This document shows, one piece after another, positions 34,400 through 43,896 of a stretch of DNA of 64,000 bases (position 1 is its first letter; every line of letters starts with the position of its first letter). The stretch is from Bacteroidota bacterium (lineage in GTDB: Bacteria; Bacteroidota; Bacteroidia; UKL13-3): assembly GCA_947460345.1 (NCBI GenBank), contig CANHGM010000016.1, positions 1 to 64,000 of the forward strand, in the 5' to 3' direction. Under the pieces are notes generated by a model. It was not told the DNA's origin. It saw nothing but the letters and a program-made list of their open reading frames with translations, and made no database searches. Both the position numbers and the translations under genes were made by a program.

Positions 34400-35707
34400 T
34401 TAAGCACCAAGCTTTTGTTTAATCCATTCTGTAGTTACTGATTTTGGTCTTTCAATTGGTGAGCCTAAAACTCTATCCCAACACAATGACGCTAAAACAC
34501 CCAAAGCTCTACTTACTCCAAACAAAACAGTATAAAAATCTTCTTCCACCATTCCATAATGTTTTAAAAGCACACCTGAATGTGCGTCAACATTTGGCCA
34601 AGGGTTTTTAACTTTTCCTAGTGATTCCAAAATGGGAGGAACAACTTCATATACATTCCAAACAGTATTTACCATGTCATCATCTGGCATGTGCCTTTTT
34701 GCAAATCCCATTTGAGATGTGAATCTTGGATCTGTTTTTCTAAGTACTGCGTGACCATAACCAGGAACAACTTTACCTTCAGAAAGGGTTTGTTTTACAT
34801 ATGTAGCTATTTGTTCTTTTGTCGGTCTTTTTGTTTGCAAAGACTCACACATCGATTCTAACCATCTTATTACTTCTTGGTTAGCTAATCCATGCAGTGG
34901 GCCTGCTAATCCATTCATTGCGGCTGCAAATGCTAAATATGGGTCGCTAAGTGCTGAACCTACTAAATGGGTTGTATGTGCCGATACATTTCCTCCTTCA
35001 TGGTCGCTATGGATTGTTAAATATAATCTCATAAGTTCTGAAAACTCAAAAGAATCATAACCTAACATATGTGCAAAGTTACCAGCCCAGTCAAGTTTTG
35101 GATTTGGCTCAATGTGTTGGTCGTTTTTATAAATTCTTCTGTATATATAAGCTGCTATTCTTGGTAGTCTAGCAATCAAATTCATAACATCTTCATAGGT
35201 AGGATCCCAATATTCTTTTTTGTTTATTCCACTTCTATATGCAGCAGCAAAAACACTTTCTGTTTGCAAAGCCATAATTGCTGTTGTAAACTGAGTCATT
35301 GGATGAGTAGTTTTTGGAAGTGCATCTAATACTTTAAACACATGGTTCGGAACAATTGACCTACGAGCCCAATTGTTCGTAAGATTTTGAACATCCTCAT
35401 TACTTGGCAATTTACCCATTAACATTAAGTAAAAAATTGCTTCTGGCATTGGCTCATTACCTCCTTCAACAAAATGTTGTAAATTGTCTCTCAATTCAGG
35501 AATTGAATACCCTCTAAATCTTATACCTTCGTTTGAGTCTAACAAAGATGTCTCTGTAATTAAGCCTATCATACCTTTCATACCAGAATATACATCTTCC
35601 ACGGTATATGTACCTAACTGTTCATTTCCTTTTGTTTTTATCAACTCTTTTGTTTCAATTGCTATTGGAGTTGCTGTTTCAATAAACTTATTTTTGAGGG
35701 TGTCCAT
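34400..35707 (-). CDS. gltA: Citrate synthase, eukaryotic/mitochondrial-like type
   Basis: The 435-residue protein contains HSDHEGGNVSAHTTHLVGSALSDPYLAFAAAMNGLAGPLHGLANQEV (positions around 235-285 hold the catalytic His residues) and VPGYGHAVLRKTDPRF. The form with HEGGNVSAHT and GLAGPLHGLANQEVL is closer to mitochondrial-type citrate synthases than to the hexameric bacterial type. It condenses oxaloacetate and acetyl-CoA at the entry of the TCA cycle. Stands alone with a short intergenic region to pheS. Confidence 0.92.
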   Translation of the reverse strand: MDTLKNKFIETATPIAIETKELIKTKGNEQLGTYTVEDVYSGMKGMIGLITETSLLDSNEGIRFRGYSIPELRDNLQHFVEGGNEPMPEAIFYLMLMGKLPSNEDVQNLTNNWARRSIVPNHVFKVLDALPKTTHPMTQFTTAIMALQTESVFAAAYRSGINKKEYWDPTYEDVMNLIARLPRIAAYIYRRIYKNDQHIEPNPKLDWAGNFAHMLGYDSFEFSELMRLYLTIHSDHEGGNVSAHTTHLVGSALSDPYLAFAAAMNGLAGPLHGLANQEVIRWLESMCESLQTKRPTKEQIATYVKQTLSEGKVVPGYGHAVLRKTDPRFTSQMGFAKRHMPDDDMVNTVWNVYEVVPPILESLGKVKNPWPNVDAHSGVLLKHYGMVEEDFYTVLFGVSRALGVLASLCWDRVLGSPIERPKSVTTEWIKQKLGA

Positions 35708-35803
35708 ATAATATTTTCTTTCTTTAATAAAAACGCTGCAATTTACAATTTGTTTTTGCTTTATACAAAATGAAATATATATTTGTAATACACTAGTTTG
35801 TAA

Positions 35804-36808
35804 TTAACTAAATTGTTTTAACATTCTAAGGTCATTATCAAAAAATAATCTTAGGTCGTTTATTTGATATTTTAACATAGCTATTCTTTCTATACCCATA
35901 CCAAAAGCATAACCACTATATTTATTTGAATCTATATTGTTATTTTCTAAAACAGATGGGTCTATCATACCACATCCCATTATTTCAACCCAACCTGAAT
36001 GTTTACATATATTACAACCACTACCCGAACAAATAAAACATGTTATATCCATTTCTGCACTTGGTTCTGTAAATGGAAAATAACTAGGTCTAAACCTCAG
36101 CTTTACATCTTTATTAAACATTTGCTTAGTAAATTCGAACAAAACAAGTTTTAAATCTGCAAATGAAACATTTTTATCAATATATATGCCTTCAACTTGG
36201 TGAAAAAAACAATTAGCTCTAGCTGAAACAGCTTCATTTCTATAAACCCTTCCTGGCATAATATATCTTAATGGTGGTTTTTCACTTTCCATAATTCTAA
36301 CTTGTACAGAGCTAGTGTGAGTTCTAAGTGCATGTTCTTCACTTATAAAAAAAGTATCTTGCATATCTCTTGCAGGATGGTTTTCAGGAAAATTTAAAGC
36401 AGAAAAATTATGCCAATCATCTTCTATTTCAGGTCCATCACTTAAAGAAAAACCTAGTTTTTGAAATATTTCAATAATTTGATTTTGGATAATGGATAAA
36501 GGGTGTTTTGATCCATTATTAAAACCATTTGAAGGGAGTGTTGAATCGTTTAAACTAAATGTTTGATTTACTTCGAATAAAAGTTTGTTTGTTTCAAAAA
36601 TAGATTCAGCAATGTTTTTTAAATTATTAATTTTAAAACCTATTTCTTTTCTTAATTCTGGAGATACTTCTTTTATAAAATTAAATAACAATGATAGCTC
36701 ACTTTTCTTGGTTAAATAGTTTAACTTAAATAATTCTAAATCTTCATAAGTTTTAATATTTATGACGTCTAATTCAGATTTTATTTTATTAATTTTATCT
36801 TCTAACAT
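35804..36808 (-). CDS. pheS: Phenylalanine-tRNA ligase alpha subunit
   Basis: The 334-residue subunit has the N-terminal coiled-coil (LSLLFNFIKEVSPELRKEIGFKINNLK), then class II motifs: motif 2 region PGRVYRNEAVSARANCFFHQVEGIYID and motif 3 GYAFGMGIERIAML. It charges tRNA-Phe together with the beta subunit (pheT), which is not in the window. Upstream lies the very AT-rich gap described separately. Confidence 0.96.
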   Translation of the reverse strand: MLEDKINKIKSELDVINIKTYEDLELFKLNYLTKKSELSLLFNFIKEVSPELRKEIGFKINNLKNIAESIFETNKLLFEVNQTFSLNDSTLPSNGFNNGSKHPLSIIQNQIIEIFQKLGFSLSDGPEIEDDWHNFSALNFPENHPARDMQDTFFISEEHALRTHTSSVQVRIMESEKPPLRYIMPGRVYRNEAVSARANCFFHQVEGIYIDKNVSFADLKLVLFEFTKQMFNKDVKLRFRPSYFPFTEPSAEMDITCFICSGSGCNICKHSGWVEIMGCGMIDPSVLENNNIDSNKYSGYAFGMGIERIAMLKYQINDLRLFFDNDLRMLKQFS

Positions 36809-37215
36809 TATTTCTATTTTTAGTTTGCAAATATTCAGATTTATGAACAGAATTAAATAATATTATTTAATTAATTTATTATTCTTATTAATGTATTAGT
36901 AGTGTTGATATATAGAACAATTTTATTTAATAAATATTGACATTTTATTTATACACCAGTTTTAAGCATCAATTAACATCTATTATATCTTTTATTAATT
37001 TAATTATTAATCTTTTATATTTTTTATTCCACAGTGTTAATTTTATTATATTATTATGTTTGTATGTATCTTAATATTCTAATTATTGTGGATTAACTAT
37101 TTTTGTTAGCTAATAAACTATGTATAATTTTATACTATTTTGTATTTTTTTTTTTATTAACATTTTATTAAAGTTCTACTCCTTTTTTCAATATTTTTTC
37201 AATATTTATTAACAC
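36809..37215. other. Very AT-rich intergenic gap, candidate replication origin
   Basis: About 400 bases without any credible gene; 36841-37200 has 53 G/C of 360 by my hand count (about 15%). TTGTGGATTA (37086-37095) differs from the DnaA-box consensus complement TTGTGGATAA by one base. TATTCCACA (37025-37033) is a two-mismatch candidate. Together with two parS sites 4.4 kb away and nearby dnaA and mnmG, an oriC here is plausible but unproven. Confidence 0.35.
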
Positions 37216-38826
37216 TTAAAAAGGTACTTCATCTATGTTTATTTTAATATTTTCACTATCTATTCCTTCTTTTATTAATATTGAATCTTTATATAAATAA
37301 ACTTTTTCTGGTTCTATTTTATCTTTATAGTATCCCATATCCCATTCATTATTAAAATTAATATCTTCTATTATCTTTATTTTATAACTATCTGGAAGTA
37401 ATTGTTTAAAACTAATCACTCTACTTTCTTTGATTATTTCAGATCTTATTATATTGTTTTTGCTATTAACCAATTGTAATAATTTTCTTGAATTATTATT
37501 ATTTATTATTTCTATTTTTAAATTACTATACTTTTCTTCTATTTCAGTATTAAATTCTATGATATTTGAATCTATTCGTTGGTCATATACATCTATAAAT
37601 GATCCCTTTTTAAATACAAACATATATTTTGAACCAGGTTTCCAATCAAGTTTTATTCTTAATTTTGTCATTTCATTATCAAGGAAATAAAAACCATCAT
37701 CTATTTTTACTTTAATTGAGTCTATATATAAATCAACTAGTTCTTTCTTAAATAGATATATAGGGTTTGAAAGCCTTATTTTTACTGTATCAAATAGATT
37801 AAATTTTTCTGAACTTATATTAGTATTATTAAATTTAATATCTCTTCTAATATATGTATTGTTCATATGAAGAGTTGTAAGGTCCATAAAATATATATCG
37901 TTTAAATATAAATCAAAATGCCCATCTTGCATATTTGCCATGGGTGAAAACCATGTTATCGTGTCTGCACTTTCTCCAGGGAAAATTAAAGTATATGCTT
38001 CCTCAGTAAATAGATTATTATCAATTAGTTTTTTCTTACAATTTTTAGGAGTAACAACAAAATTAAATACACCATACTCATTACAATAAAAAGTATTTAC
38101 TTGTGGTTTTTCTATTGATATATCTCTATATATATATATATCTCCAATTGATGTATTATTTTCAATAATTATATCATTCTTTTTAAATCCCATCTCTTCA
38201 TTTCCATCTAATATATTATTTTTATTTAAGTCTCTAATTATTAATATCTTATAATTATTTTTTTTAATAGATTTAAATCTATACATACCATCATCATTTA
38301 TTTTAGATATATATATTGGTTTTTGTTTCCATATTATACTATCTATTTCATCATCTGTTTTTATATTTTCATATAAATAAGCAAAGCAATTATTATAATT
38401 TGTTTCTAATGTATTAATTATTTTACCTTTTATTTCTATTGTATCAAGATCTTTTCCTGTTGAAAAAATATATGTTTCATCTTTTGAAACGTTGTTTTCA
38501 TTAATATCAACAACACTATTATTTAAATCTATTGAATAAGTTGTATTTTGTAACAATGTATCAAAATCTATTTCTAATTTATTCCTATTTATTTTTATTT
38601 TATACTTTGTTTGATTTGGATTAATTATTACATTTTCTTTATTTTTTAATGTTATATTTTCATTATAGATAAATATTATTTTTTTATCTTGTACTAATGT
38701 ACTGAAATTATTTATAGATGTTTTTTTTAATTTGGGTCCTACTGTGTCTTTTTCTCCTCCATCTGGATTAACAATACTTGCACAAGATGATATTATAATT
38801 ATTAATAATATATTAAATACTTTCAT
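37216..38826 (-). CDS. Ig-like (Big_5) lipoprotein conserved in Bacteroidota
   Basis: The protein starts with a lipoprotein signal (MKVFNILLIIIISSCASIVNPDGG) and matches the general plan CAS-x-x-P-x-GG-x-KD-x2-GPKL of a Bacteroidota family with an N-terminal Big_5-type Ig-like domain. Further beta-rich segments follow; one, NDDGMYRFKSIKKNNYKILIIRDLNKN, has the carboxypeptidase-regulatory-like pattern. Function unknown; probably on the outer membrane. Codon composition is extremely AT-biased (Ile, Asn, Lys, Tyr rich). Overlaps the methyltransferase gene by 14 bases, so co-translated with it. Confidence 0.7.
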   Translation of the reverse strand: MKVFNILLIIIISSCASIVNPDGGEKDTVGPKLKKTSINNFSTLVQDKKIIFIYNENITLKNKENVIINPNQTKYKIKINRNKLEIDFDTLLQNTTYSIDLNNSVVDINENNVSKDETYIFSTGKDLDTIEIKGKIINTLETNYNNCFAYLYENIKTDDEIDSIIWKQKPIYISKINDDGMYRFKSIKKNNYKILIIRDLNKNNILDGNEEMGFKKNDIIIENNTSIGDIYIYRDISIEKPQVNTFYCNEYGVFNFVVTPKNCKKKLIDNNLFTEEAYTLIFPGESADTITWFSPMANMQDGHFDLYLNDIYFMDLTTLHMNNTYIRRDIKFNNTNISSEKFNLFDTVKIRLSNPIYLFKKELVDLYIDSIKVKIDDGFYFLDNEMTKLRIKLDWKPGSKYMFVFKKGSFIDVYDQRIDSNIIEFNTEIEEKYSNLKIEIINNNNSRKLLQLVNSKNNIIRSEIIKESRVISFKQLLPDSYKIKIIEDINFNNEWDMGYYKDKIEPEKVYLYKDSILIKEGIDSENIKINIDEVPF

Positions 38827-39709
38827 TTTTTTTAAATATATATAGCTGACTAGAATATTCTTTTGAATATATTGCTTTTAAATGGGAAATAAATCCCCAA
38901 AACATACCATATATAAAATGAAATTTATTTCCTTTATGCATTTCACTTCTTATACTAACATAATATGAATCAAAAACCATTGGTTTTGTATCTATTAAAA
39001 TTAAACCATGTTTTAAAAATAATTTTTCTACACTTTTTTTATTGAAATGCCATATATGTCTTGGTACATCATATGCATCCCAATTTTCTTTGTATTTTAA
39101 AGCTTCATACGAATTATTATTGGGTAATGCTATTAATATGTATCCTTCTTCTTTTATGCTGTTCTTTAAGCCTTCTATTGTCTCTTCAATATTATACACA
39201 TGCTCTAATACATGCCACAGTGTTATGATATCATATTTATTTTTATTTGTATTGAAGAGCTCTTTATTTTCATAAACATTTATATCATATCTTTTTTTAA
39301 CTTCTCTTCTTGCTTCTTCAGAAATATCCATTCCGTTTGTAAGCCAACCATTTTCTTTACAGTATGATAAAAAATTACCTAAGCCACAACCATAATCTAA
39401 TATATAGCCGTTTTTATTACCATTCAGTTTATTTATTATTTTTAGCTTCCATTTTAAGTTTAAGTTTCTAATAGTTCTATACAAGCTTATTATAAAACTT
39501 TTTTTATTGTCTGTATGTGAGACATATTTATCACTTAAGTAATATTTACCAGCTTCTAATAAAGTAGGTCTGTTTTGAGTATATTGAAAACTGCATTCTT
39601 GACAACATACTATATTAAATTTTTCATTAGATGATACTTTGTCTATGCATTCATAAAGCTTTAAGCTTTTTAAAGATCCACAAACAATGCATGTATTTAT
39701 ATTTTCCAT
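38813..39709 (-). CDS. SAM-dependent methyltransferase with N-terminal zinc finger
   Basis: An N-terminal zinc finger (CIVCG at 8-12, CCQEC at 35-39) is followed by the SAM-binding motif LDYGCGLGNFL near 103-113 and HVLEHVYN near 165. This layout occurs in methyltransferases associated with sugar or lipid modification. The substrate is not predictable. It lies 4 bases after mnmG on the same strand and overlaps the lipoprotein gene by 14 bases. Confidence 0.78.
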   Translation of the reverse strand: MENINTCIVCGSLKSLKLYECIDKVSSNEKFNIVCCQECSFQYTQNRPTLLEAGKYYLSDKYVSHTDNKKSFIISLYRTIRNLNLKWKLKIINKLNGNKNGYILDYGCGLGNFLSYCKENGWLTNGMDISEEARREVKKRYDINVYENKELFNTNKNKYDIITLWHVLEHVYNIEETIEGLKNSIKEEGYILIALPNNNSYEALKYKENWDAYDVPRHIWHFNKKSVEKLFLKHGLILIDTKPMVFDSYYVSIRSEMHKGNKFHFIYGMFWGFISHLKAIYSKEYSSQLYIFKKNESI

Positions 39710-39713
39710 TTTA

Positions 39714-41582
39714 TTATTTTCCTAAGTTTACCATTAAAACCTGAATATCTGATGGACTTATTCCGCTTATTCTTGATGCTTGTCCTAGTGTCAAAGGTTT
39801 TATTTTTTTAAATTTTTCTTTAGCTTCGCTAGACAAGCTTTTAATCTCATCATAATTATAATCTATTTTAATTTTATAATTTTCAAGTTTTTCAATTTTT
39901 TCTACTAGTTCTTTTTCTTTTTTAATATAGCTATCATACTTTAATAGTATTTCAGCTTCATTTATTGAATCTTTTTTATACTTTGTTAATTCTGATTTAA
40001 TGTTGTTATTTATATTTATTAAATTTTGTATATTAATTTGTGGTCTACTTATTAAAGAATTTATTTTTATTTTTTGATTGATAGTTGCAGTACCAATTTC
40101 AGTTAGATATTCATTAATTTCTATTGGATCAACGCTTGTTTTTTCTATCCAATTTTTAATTTCTTCTGCCTCTTTAATTTTTTTATTTACAATTTTTAAT
40201 CTACTATTAGACGCTAAACCTATATTATTTGATAGTTCTGTTAACCTGATGTCTGCGTTATCTTGTCTTAATAATATTCTGTATTCTGCTCTAGATGTAA
40301 ACATTCTATATGGTTCTTCTGTTCCTTTGTTAACTAGGTCATCAATTAATACACCTATATATGCTTCTGATCTTTTTAATATAAATGGCTCTTTGTTATT
40401 TATTTTTAAATGCGAATTAATTCCTGCTAATAAACCTTGACATGCTGCTTCTTCATATCCTGTTGTTCCATTTATTTGACCAGCAAAATACAAAAATTTA
40501 ATTTTTTTTGTTTCTAGTGTCAGATGTAGTTGAGTAGGTTGAAAATAGTCATATTCTATTGCATATCCAGGTCTAAACATTTTCGAGTTTTCAAAACCTG
40601 GTATTTGTTGAATTGCTTTCTTTTGAATCTCATACGGTAAGCTAGTTGAAAAACCATTTACATAAATTTCTACTGTATCCCAACCTTCTGGTTCAACAAA
40701 AATTTGATGTCTGTCTCTTTCAGCAAATCTATTTATTTTATCTTCTATTGATGGACAATATCTTGGACCTAGTCCTTTTATTGTACCTGAATACATGGGA
40801 GATTCATTAAATCCGGTTTTTAAAATTTCGTGAACTTTGTTATTAGTATAAGTTATCCAACAGCATTTTTGATTTTTTATAGGTTTGATTTTTTCTAAAT
40901 ATGAAAATTTTTCAGGTTTTTCATCTCCATTCTGAACCTCCATTTTTTCATAATTTAAACTTCTACCATCAATTCTTGGTGGTGTTCCTGTTTTCATTCT
41001 TCCTGTTTGAAAACCGTTTTTTATTAAGGATTCTGTAATTCCTATTGAAGATTTCTCACCAATCCTACCTCCGCTCATTTGCTGTTTCCCAATATGTATT
41101 TGCCCATTTAAAAAAGTTCCATTTGTTAATATTAAAGATTTACAATAGAACAGTATTCCCATACTTGTTTTAACTCCTTTTACTTCCTCTTTTTCTATTA
41201 TTAAATCAACTACATTGTCTTGCCAAAAACTTATATTGGGAATTGATTCTAAAATTTTTCTCCACTCTAAACTGAATTTAACCCTGTCGTTTTGTGTTCT
41301 AGGACTCCACATCGCTGGCCCCTTAGATTTATTCAACATTCTAAACTGTATGGTTGATGCATCAGAAACAATCCCACTATAACCTCCTAGTGCATCTATT
41401 TCTCTAACTATTTGTCCTTTTGCAACACCTCCCATAGCGGGATTGCAACTCATTTGAGCAATTTTACCCATATCCATTGTTATTAATAAAACTTTGGATC
41501 CAAGGTTAGCAGCAGCAGCAGCAGCTTCACAACCGGCATGCCCAGCACCAACAACTATTATATCAAATTTGTTTTCTTGCAT
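39714..41582 (-). CDS. mnmG: tRNA uridine 5-carboxymethylaminomethyl modification enzyme MnmG
   Basis: The FAD-binding site GAGHAG is at residues 12-17 of the start I choose (MQENKFDIIVVG, 41582). A longer reading frame to 41606 would add MLFHVKHK, which is just the parS sequence translated, so I reject it. Further signatures are MSCNPAMGGVAKGQIVREIDALGG, CPSIEDKI and a C-terminal tRNA-binding region (RISGISPSDIQVL). With MnmE it modifies the wobble uridine of certain tRNAs. Downstream is a methyltransferase gene 4 bases away. Confidence 0.95.
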   Translation of the reverse strand: MQENKFDIIVVGAGHAGCEAAAAAANLGSKVLLITMDMGKIAQMSCNPAMGGVAKGQIVREIDALGGYSGIVSDASTIQFRMLNKSKGPAMWSPRTQNDRVKFSLEWRKILESIPNISFWQDNVVDLIIEKEEVKGVKTSMGILFYCKSLILTNGTFLNGQIHIGKQQMSGGRIGEKSSIGITESLIKNGFQTGRMKTGTPPRIDGRSLNYEKMEVQNGDEKPEKFSYLEKIKPIKNQKCCWITYTNNKVHEILKTGFNESPMYSGTIKGLGPRYCPSIEDKINRFAERDRHQIFVEPEGWDTVEIYVNGFSTSLPYEIQKKAIQQIPGFENSKMFRPGYAIEYDYFQPTQLHLTLETKKIKFLYFAGQINGTTGYEEAACQGLLAGINSHLKINNKEPFILKRSEAYIGVLIDDLVNKGTEEPYRMFTSRAEYRILLRQDNADIRLTELSNNIGLASNSRLKIVNKKIKEAEEIKNWIEKTSVDPIEINEYLTEIGTATINQKIKINSLISRPQINIQNLININNNIKSELTKYKKDSINEAEILLKYDSYIKKEKELVEKIEKLENYKIKIDYNYDEIKSLSSEAKEKFKKIKPLTLGQASRISGISPSDIQVLMVNLGK

Positions 41583-42054
41583 TTTGTGTTTCACGTGAAA
41601 CAACACACGTAAAAAAATCTATATGTTTCACGTGAAACAGATCTTCGAGTTTTTGATTTTCTTCAGCGGTCATTTGTTTTTTTTCTTTAGGTTTTTTGTC
41701 GTTAAATCCAATTAGGTGCAATATGCCATGAATTAACACCCTACACATTTCGTTATTGAAACTAACACTATACTTATTACTATTATACATTACTGTTTCA
41801 TATGAAATAAATATATCGGCATCTAAAACATCAGTCTTTTCAGATAAGTTAAAGGTTAAAATATCTGTATAATAATTATGATTTAAGAAGTCTATATTAA
41901 TTTTTAATATCTCATCATCTGAACAAAAGGCAATATTAACATTAATTTTTTTTGCTGTTTTATATTCAGCCAAAGCTGAAAGTAACCATTTTTTTAGTAC
42001 TAATTTGTTTTTAATTTTAAGATTAGTACTGTTATTATAAAATGTAATACCCAT
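41563..42054 (-). CDS. ybeY: Endoribonuclease YbeY (rRNA maturation factor)
   Basis: The 163-residue protein has the metal-site segment HGILHLIGFNDKKP near residue 117; the third His of the E. coli motif is Asp here, as often in Bacteroidota. YbeY is a metal-dependent endoribonuclease needed for 16S rRNA 3'-end processing and ribosome quality control. Its last 25 residues (LFHVKHIDFFTCVVSRETQNARKQI) are dominated by two translated parS sites and are probably not required for catalysis. It overlaps mnmG by 20 bases. Confidence 0.88.
   Translation of the reverse strand: MGITFYNNSTNLKIKNKLVLKKWLLSALAEYKTAKKINVNIAFCSDDEILKINIDFLNHNYYTDILTFNLSEKTDVLDADIFISYETVMYNSNKYSVSFNNEMCRVLIHGILHLIGFNDKKPKEKKQMTAEENQKLEDLFHVKHIDFFTCVVSRETQNARKQI
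41587..41602. other. parS site (copy 1)
   Basis: TGTTTCACGTGAAACA, a perfect match to the consensus ParB-binding site, inside the 3' end of ybeY and just before the chosen mnmG start. Confidence 0.9.
41624..41639. other. parS site (copy 2)
   Basis: A second perfect TGTTTCACGTGAAACA, 37 bp away from copy 1 centre to centre, also within the ybeY coding sequence. Confidence 0.9.
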
Positions 42055-42063
42055 AAAAAGAAA

Positions 42064-43896
42064 TTACCTTAAATAAACAAAATCTCCTTTTACAGTTTCT
42101 TTTCTCTTATTAACTCCTGTAATCGTTGCATAATATATATATGAACCAGGTTGAAGCCACTCTCCTTTATCGTCTTTTCCGTCCCAACCTTTATGAAGAT
42201 CTGTAATTGTCGTAATATACTGACCCCATTGATTATATATTTTTACTACTGTTTTTTCATAATTAATATATGAGCCTTTTGGAACCCATTTTCTGTTAAT
42301 ACCAAATGGATTAAACGCTGTTGGAAAATATAATGTAAAGTCTTTTAATTCGCAGGTTCTTGATGATACTGATATTTCTTGGTTTGTAGTAAAAATATTA
42401 CCAGGGTTTTCATAGGCATCTACTCTATAACATATTCCTGTATTACCAGCCTCTGACGGCGTGTTTTCATCTACAAAAAACGTATCTGTTGGTTTGGTAG
42501 AACCTATAATTGTCCATTCATAAACACCGTTAAACTCAAGACCTCTATAAACATAGTAATATCCTACGTCTAATAAAAAGTTTCTGTATTTATTCCATAT
42601 AATAGAGTTTTGAGTTGAATCAAAAGGGTTTTGGAAGGTTTTAGAGATAATAGTATTACTAATATTTGATAGACTACCTGTCGGGTTTTTACAATTATCA
42701 AACACTTCAATTTGGTAGTAATATATTATATCTGAAAAAACAGCCTTGGGGTCTTTGTCTTCATATATATATTCAGTTTTATTTTTATCAAAAATTATGT
42801 CAGCTATATAATCAAAATTAGAAGTGTCTTTACCTCTTTTTATTTTAAAAAAACTTATCTCTCCTGCTGTATCAGAAACCCATTTTATTTGAGCATATTT
42901 ATTATCTACGATACTAACTAGACTTAAATAATTAATTTTAGGCAGTTTAACCTTGGCTATGCTATCTTTAAACATATTAGAAGAAGATGAAATATTAATA
43001 TCTAAACTATTATATGCTCTTATATATACATTTATAAAATCTCCAGGAAGGACAGAGGTTAAAGTTGCATTTAATGTGCTACCATCTGTTGATTCTTCAA
43101 CTAAATAACTACCTCCGTTTCTTGAAACAAAAACATCATATTTTTGAATTCCAGCCCACCCTTTGTATGGTGTCCACGTTAAAACTACTTTGCCTAAACA
43201 ATCATCTAATATACCTTTAAGTTGAATAGTTGAGTGGGTGGTAATACTTGGTGAAAGATTAATACAACTATCAAAAGCAGCTATTTTATATGTATATACA
43301 GAATCGTCTATGTTTTTACCTTTGATTATGTATAATGTATCTGTTGTGTTACCAATACTTGCACCTAGTTCATCATAAATTGTATATCCGAACAAATCTG
43401 ATGTTGTATTTTTTTCCCAACCAATAATAATATCACCGGTTAAAGGGTTAATTGAAACAGAGTCTGGATCGGTTGTAGATGGTGCTGTTAAGTCTATAGA
43501 AATTGTGTCACTTGTAGATGTTGGAAATCCGTTACAATCATTTTCACAAACCATATAATACTCCCAACTGTTGCTAGATGGAGGTGTTACAAGATGCGTA
43601 TAAGAATTTTGATTTATATTGTTTATTGAATCTAATAAAACAAAAGGATCTGACGAGGTCTTTCTTGCAAATATTTTATATTGAATAAAACTTGAACACG
43701 TGTCATTGGTTGGTGTCCAATAAAGAACAATATCTTTGTTTGGAGACAAACACGCTTTTCTTAAAACGGGCGGGCTTGAAACTGAATAAGAAGAAACATA
43801 GCTTATACAACAAAGTAAAAGCAAAAAGATGTTTTTACTATAGAATAGCTTTGATAGCTTATTTTGCTTAGCAGACAATAATTTCTGTAATATCAT
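42064..43896 (-). CDS. Fibronectin-like surface protein with T9SS type B sorting domain
   Basis: After a signal sequence near residues 20-37 (YSKNIFLLLLCCISYVSSYSV) come several fibronectin type III-like repeats (VLRKACLSPNKDIVLYWTP..., SINPLTGDIIIGWEKN, CLGKVVLTWTPYKGW). The C-terminus LYFPTAFNPFGINRKWVPKG... IYNQWGQYI... WDGKDDKGEWLQPGSYIYYATI is the type B sorting domain (gliding-motility-associated C-terminal domain). It is thus a type IX-secreted surface protein, perhaps an adhesin. Overlaps the M16 gene by 29 bases; ybeY follows 9 bases later. Confidence 0.87.
   Translation of the reverse strand: MILQKLLSAKQNKLSKLFYSKNIFLLLLCCISYVSSYSVSSPPVLRKACLSPNKDIVLYWTPTNDTCSSFIQYKIFARKTSSDPFVLLDSINNINQNSYTHLVTPPSSNSWEYYMVCENDCNGFPTSTSDTISIDLTAPSTTDPDSVSINPLTGDIIIGWEKNTTSDLFGYTIYDELGASIGNTTDTLYIIKGKNIDDSVYTYKIAAFDSCINLSPSITTHSTIQLKGILDDCLGKVVLTWTPYKGWAGIQKYDVFVSRNGGSYLVEESTDGSTLNATLTSVLPGDFINVYIRAYNSLDINISSSSNMFKDSIAKVKLPKINYLSLVSIVDNKYAQIKWVSDTAGEISFFKIKRGKDTSNFDYIADIIFDKNKTEYIYEDKDPKAVFSDIIYYYQIEVFDNCKNPTGSLSNISNTIISKTFQNPFDSTQNSIIWNKYRNFLLDVGYYYVYRGLEFNGVYEWTIIGSTKPTDTFFVDENTPSEAGNTGICYRVDAYENPGNIFTTNQEISVSSRTCELKDFTLYFPTAFNPFGINRKWVPKGSYINYEKTVVKIYNQWGQYITTITDLHKGWDGKDDKGEWLQPGSYIYYATITGVNKRKETVKGDFVYLR

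Noticed and set aside
39714-41606. Longer mnmG start at 41606
   Set aside because: The additional residues are the parS site translated, and homologues begin at MQENKF-like positions.
41794-41809. Third parS site in ybeY
   Set aside because: TGTTTCATATGAAATA has three mismatches, including the central CG; kept only as a remark.
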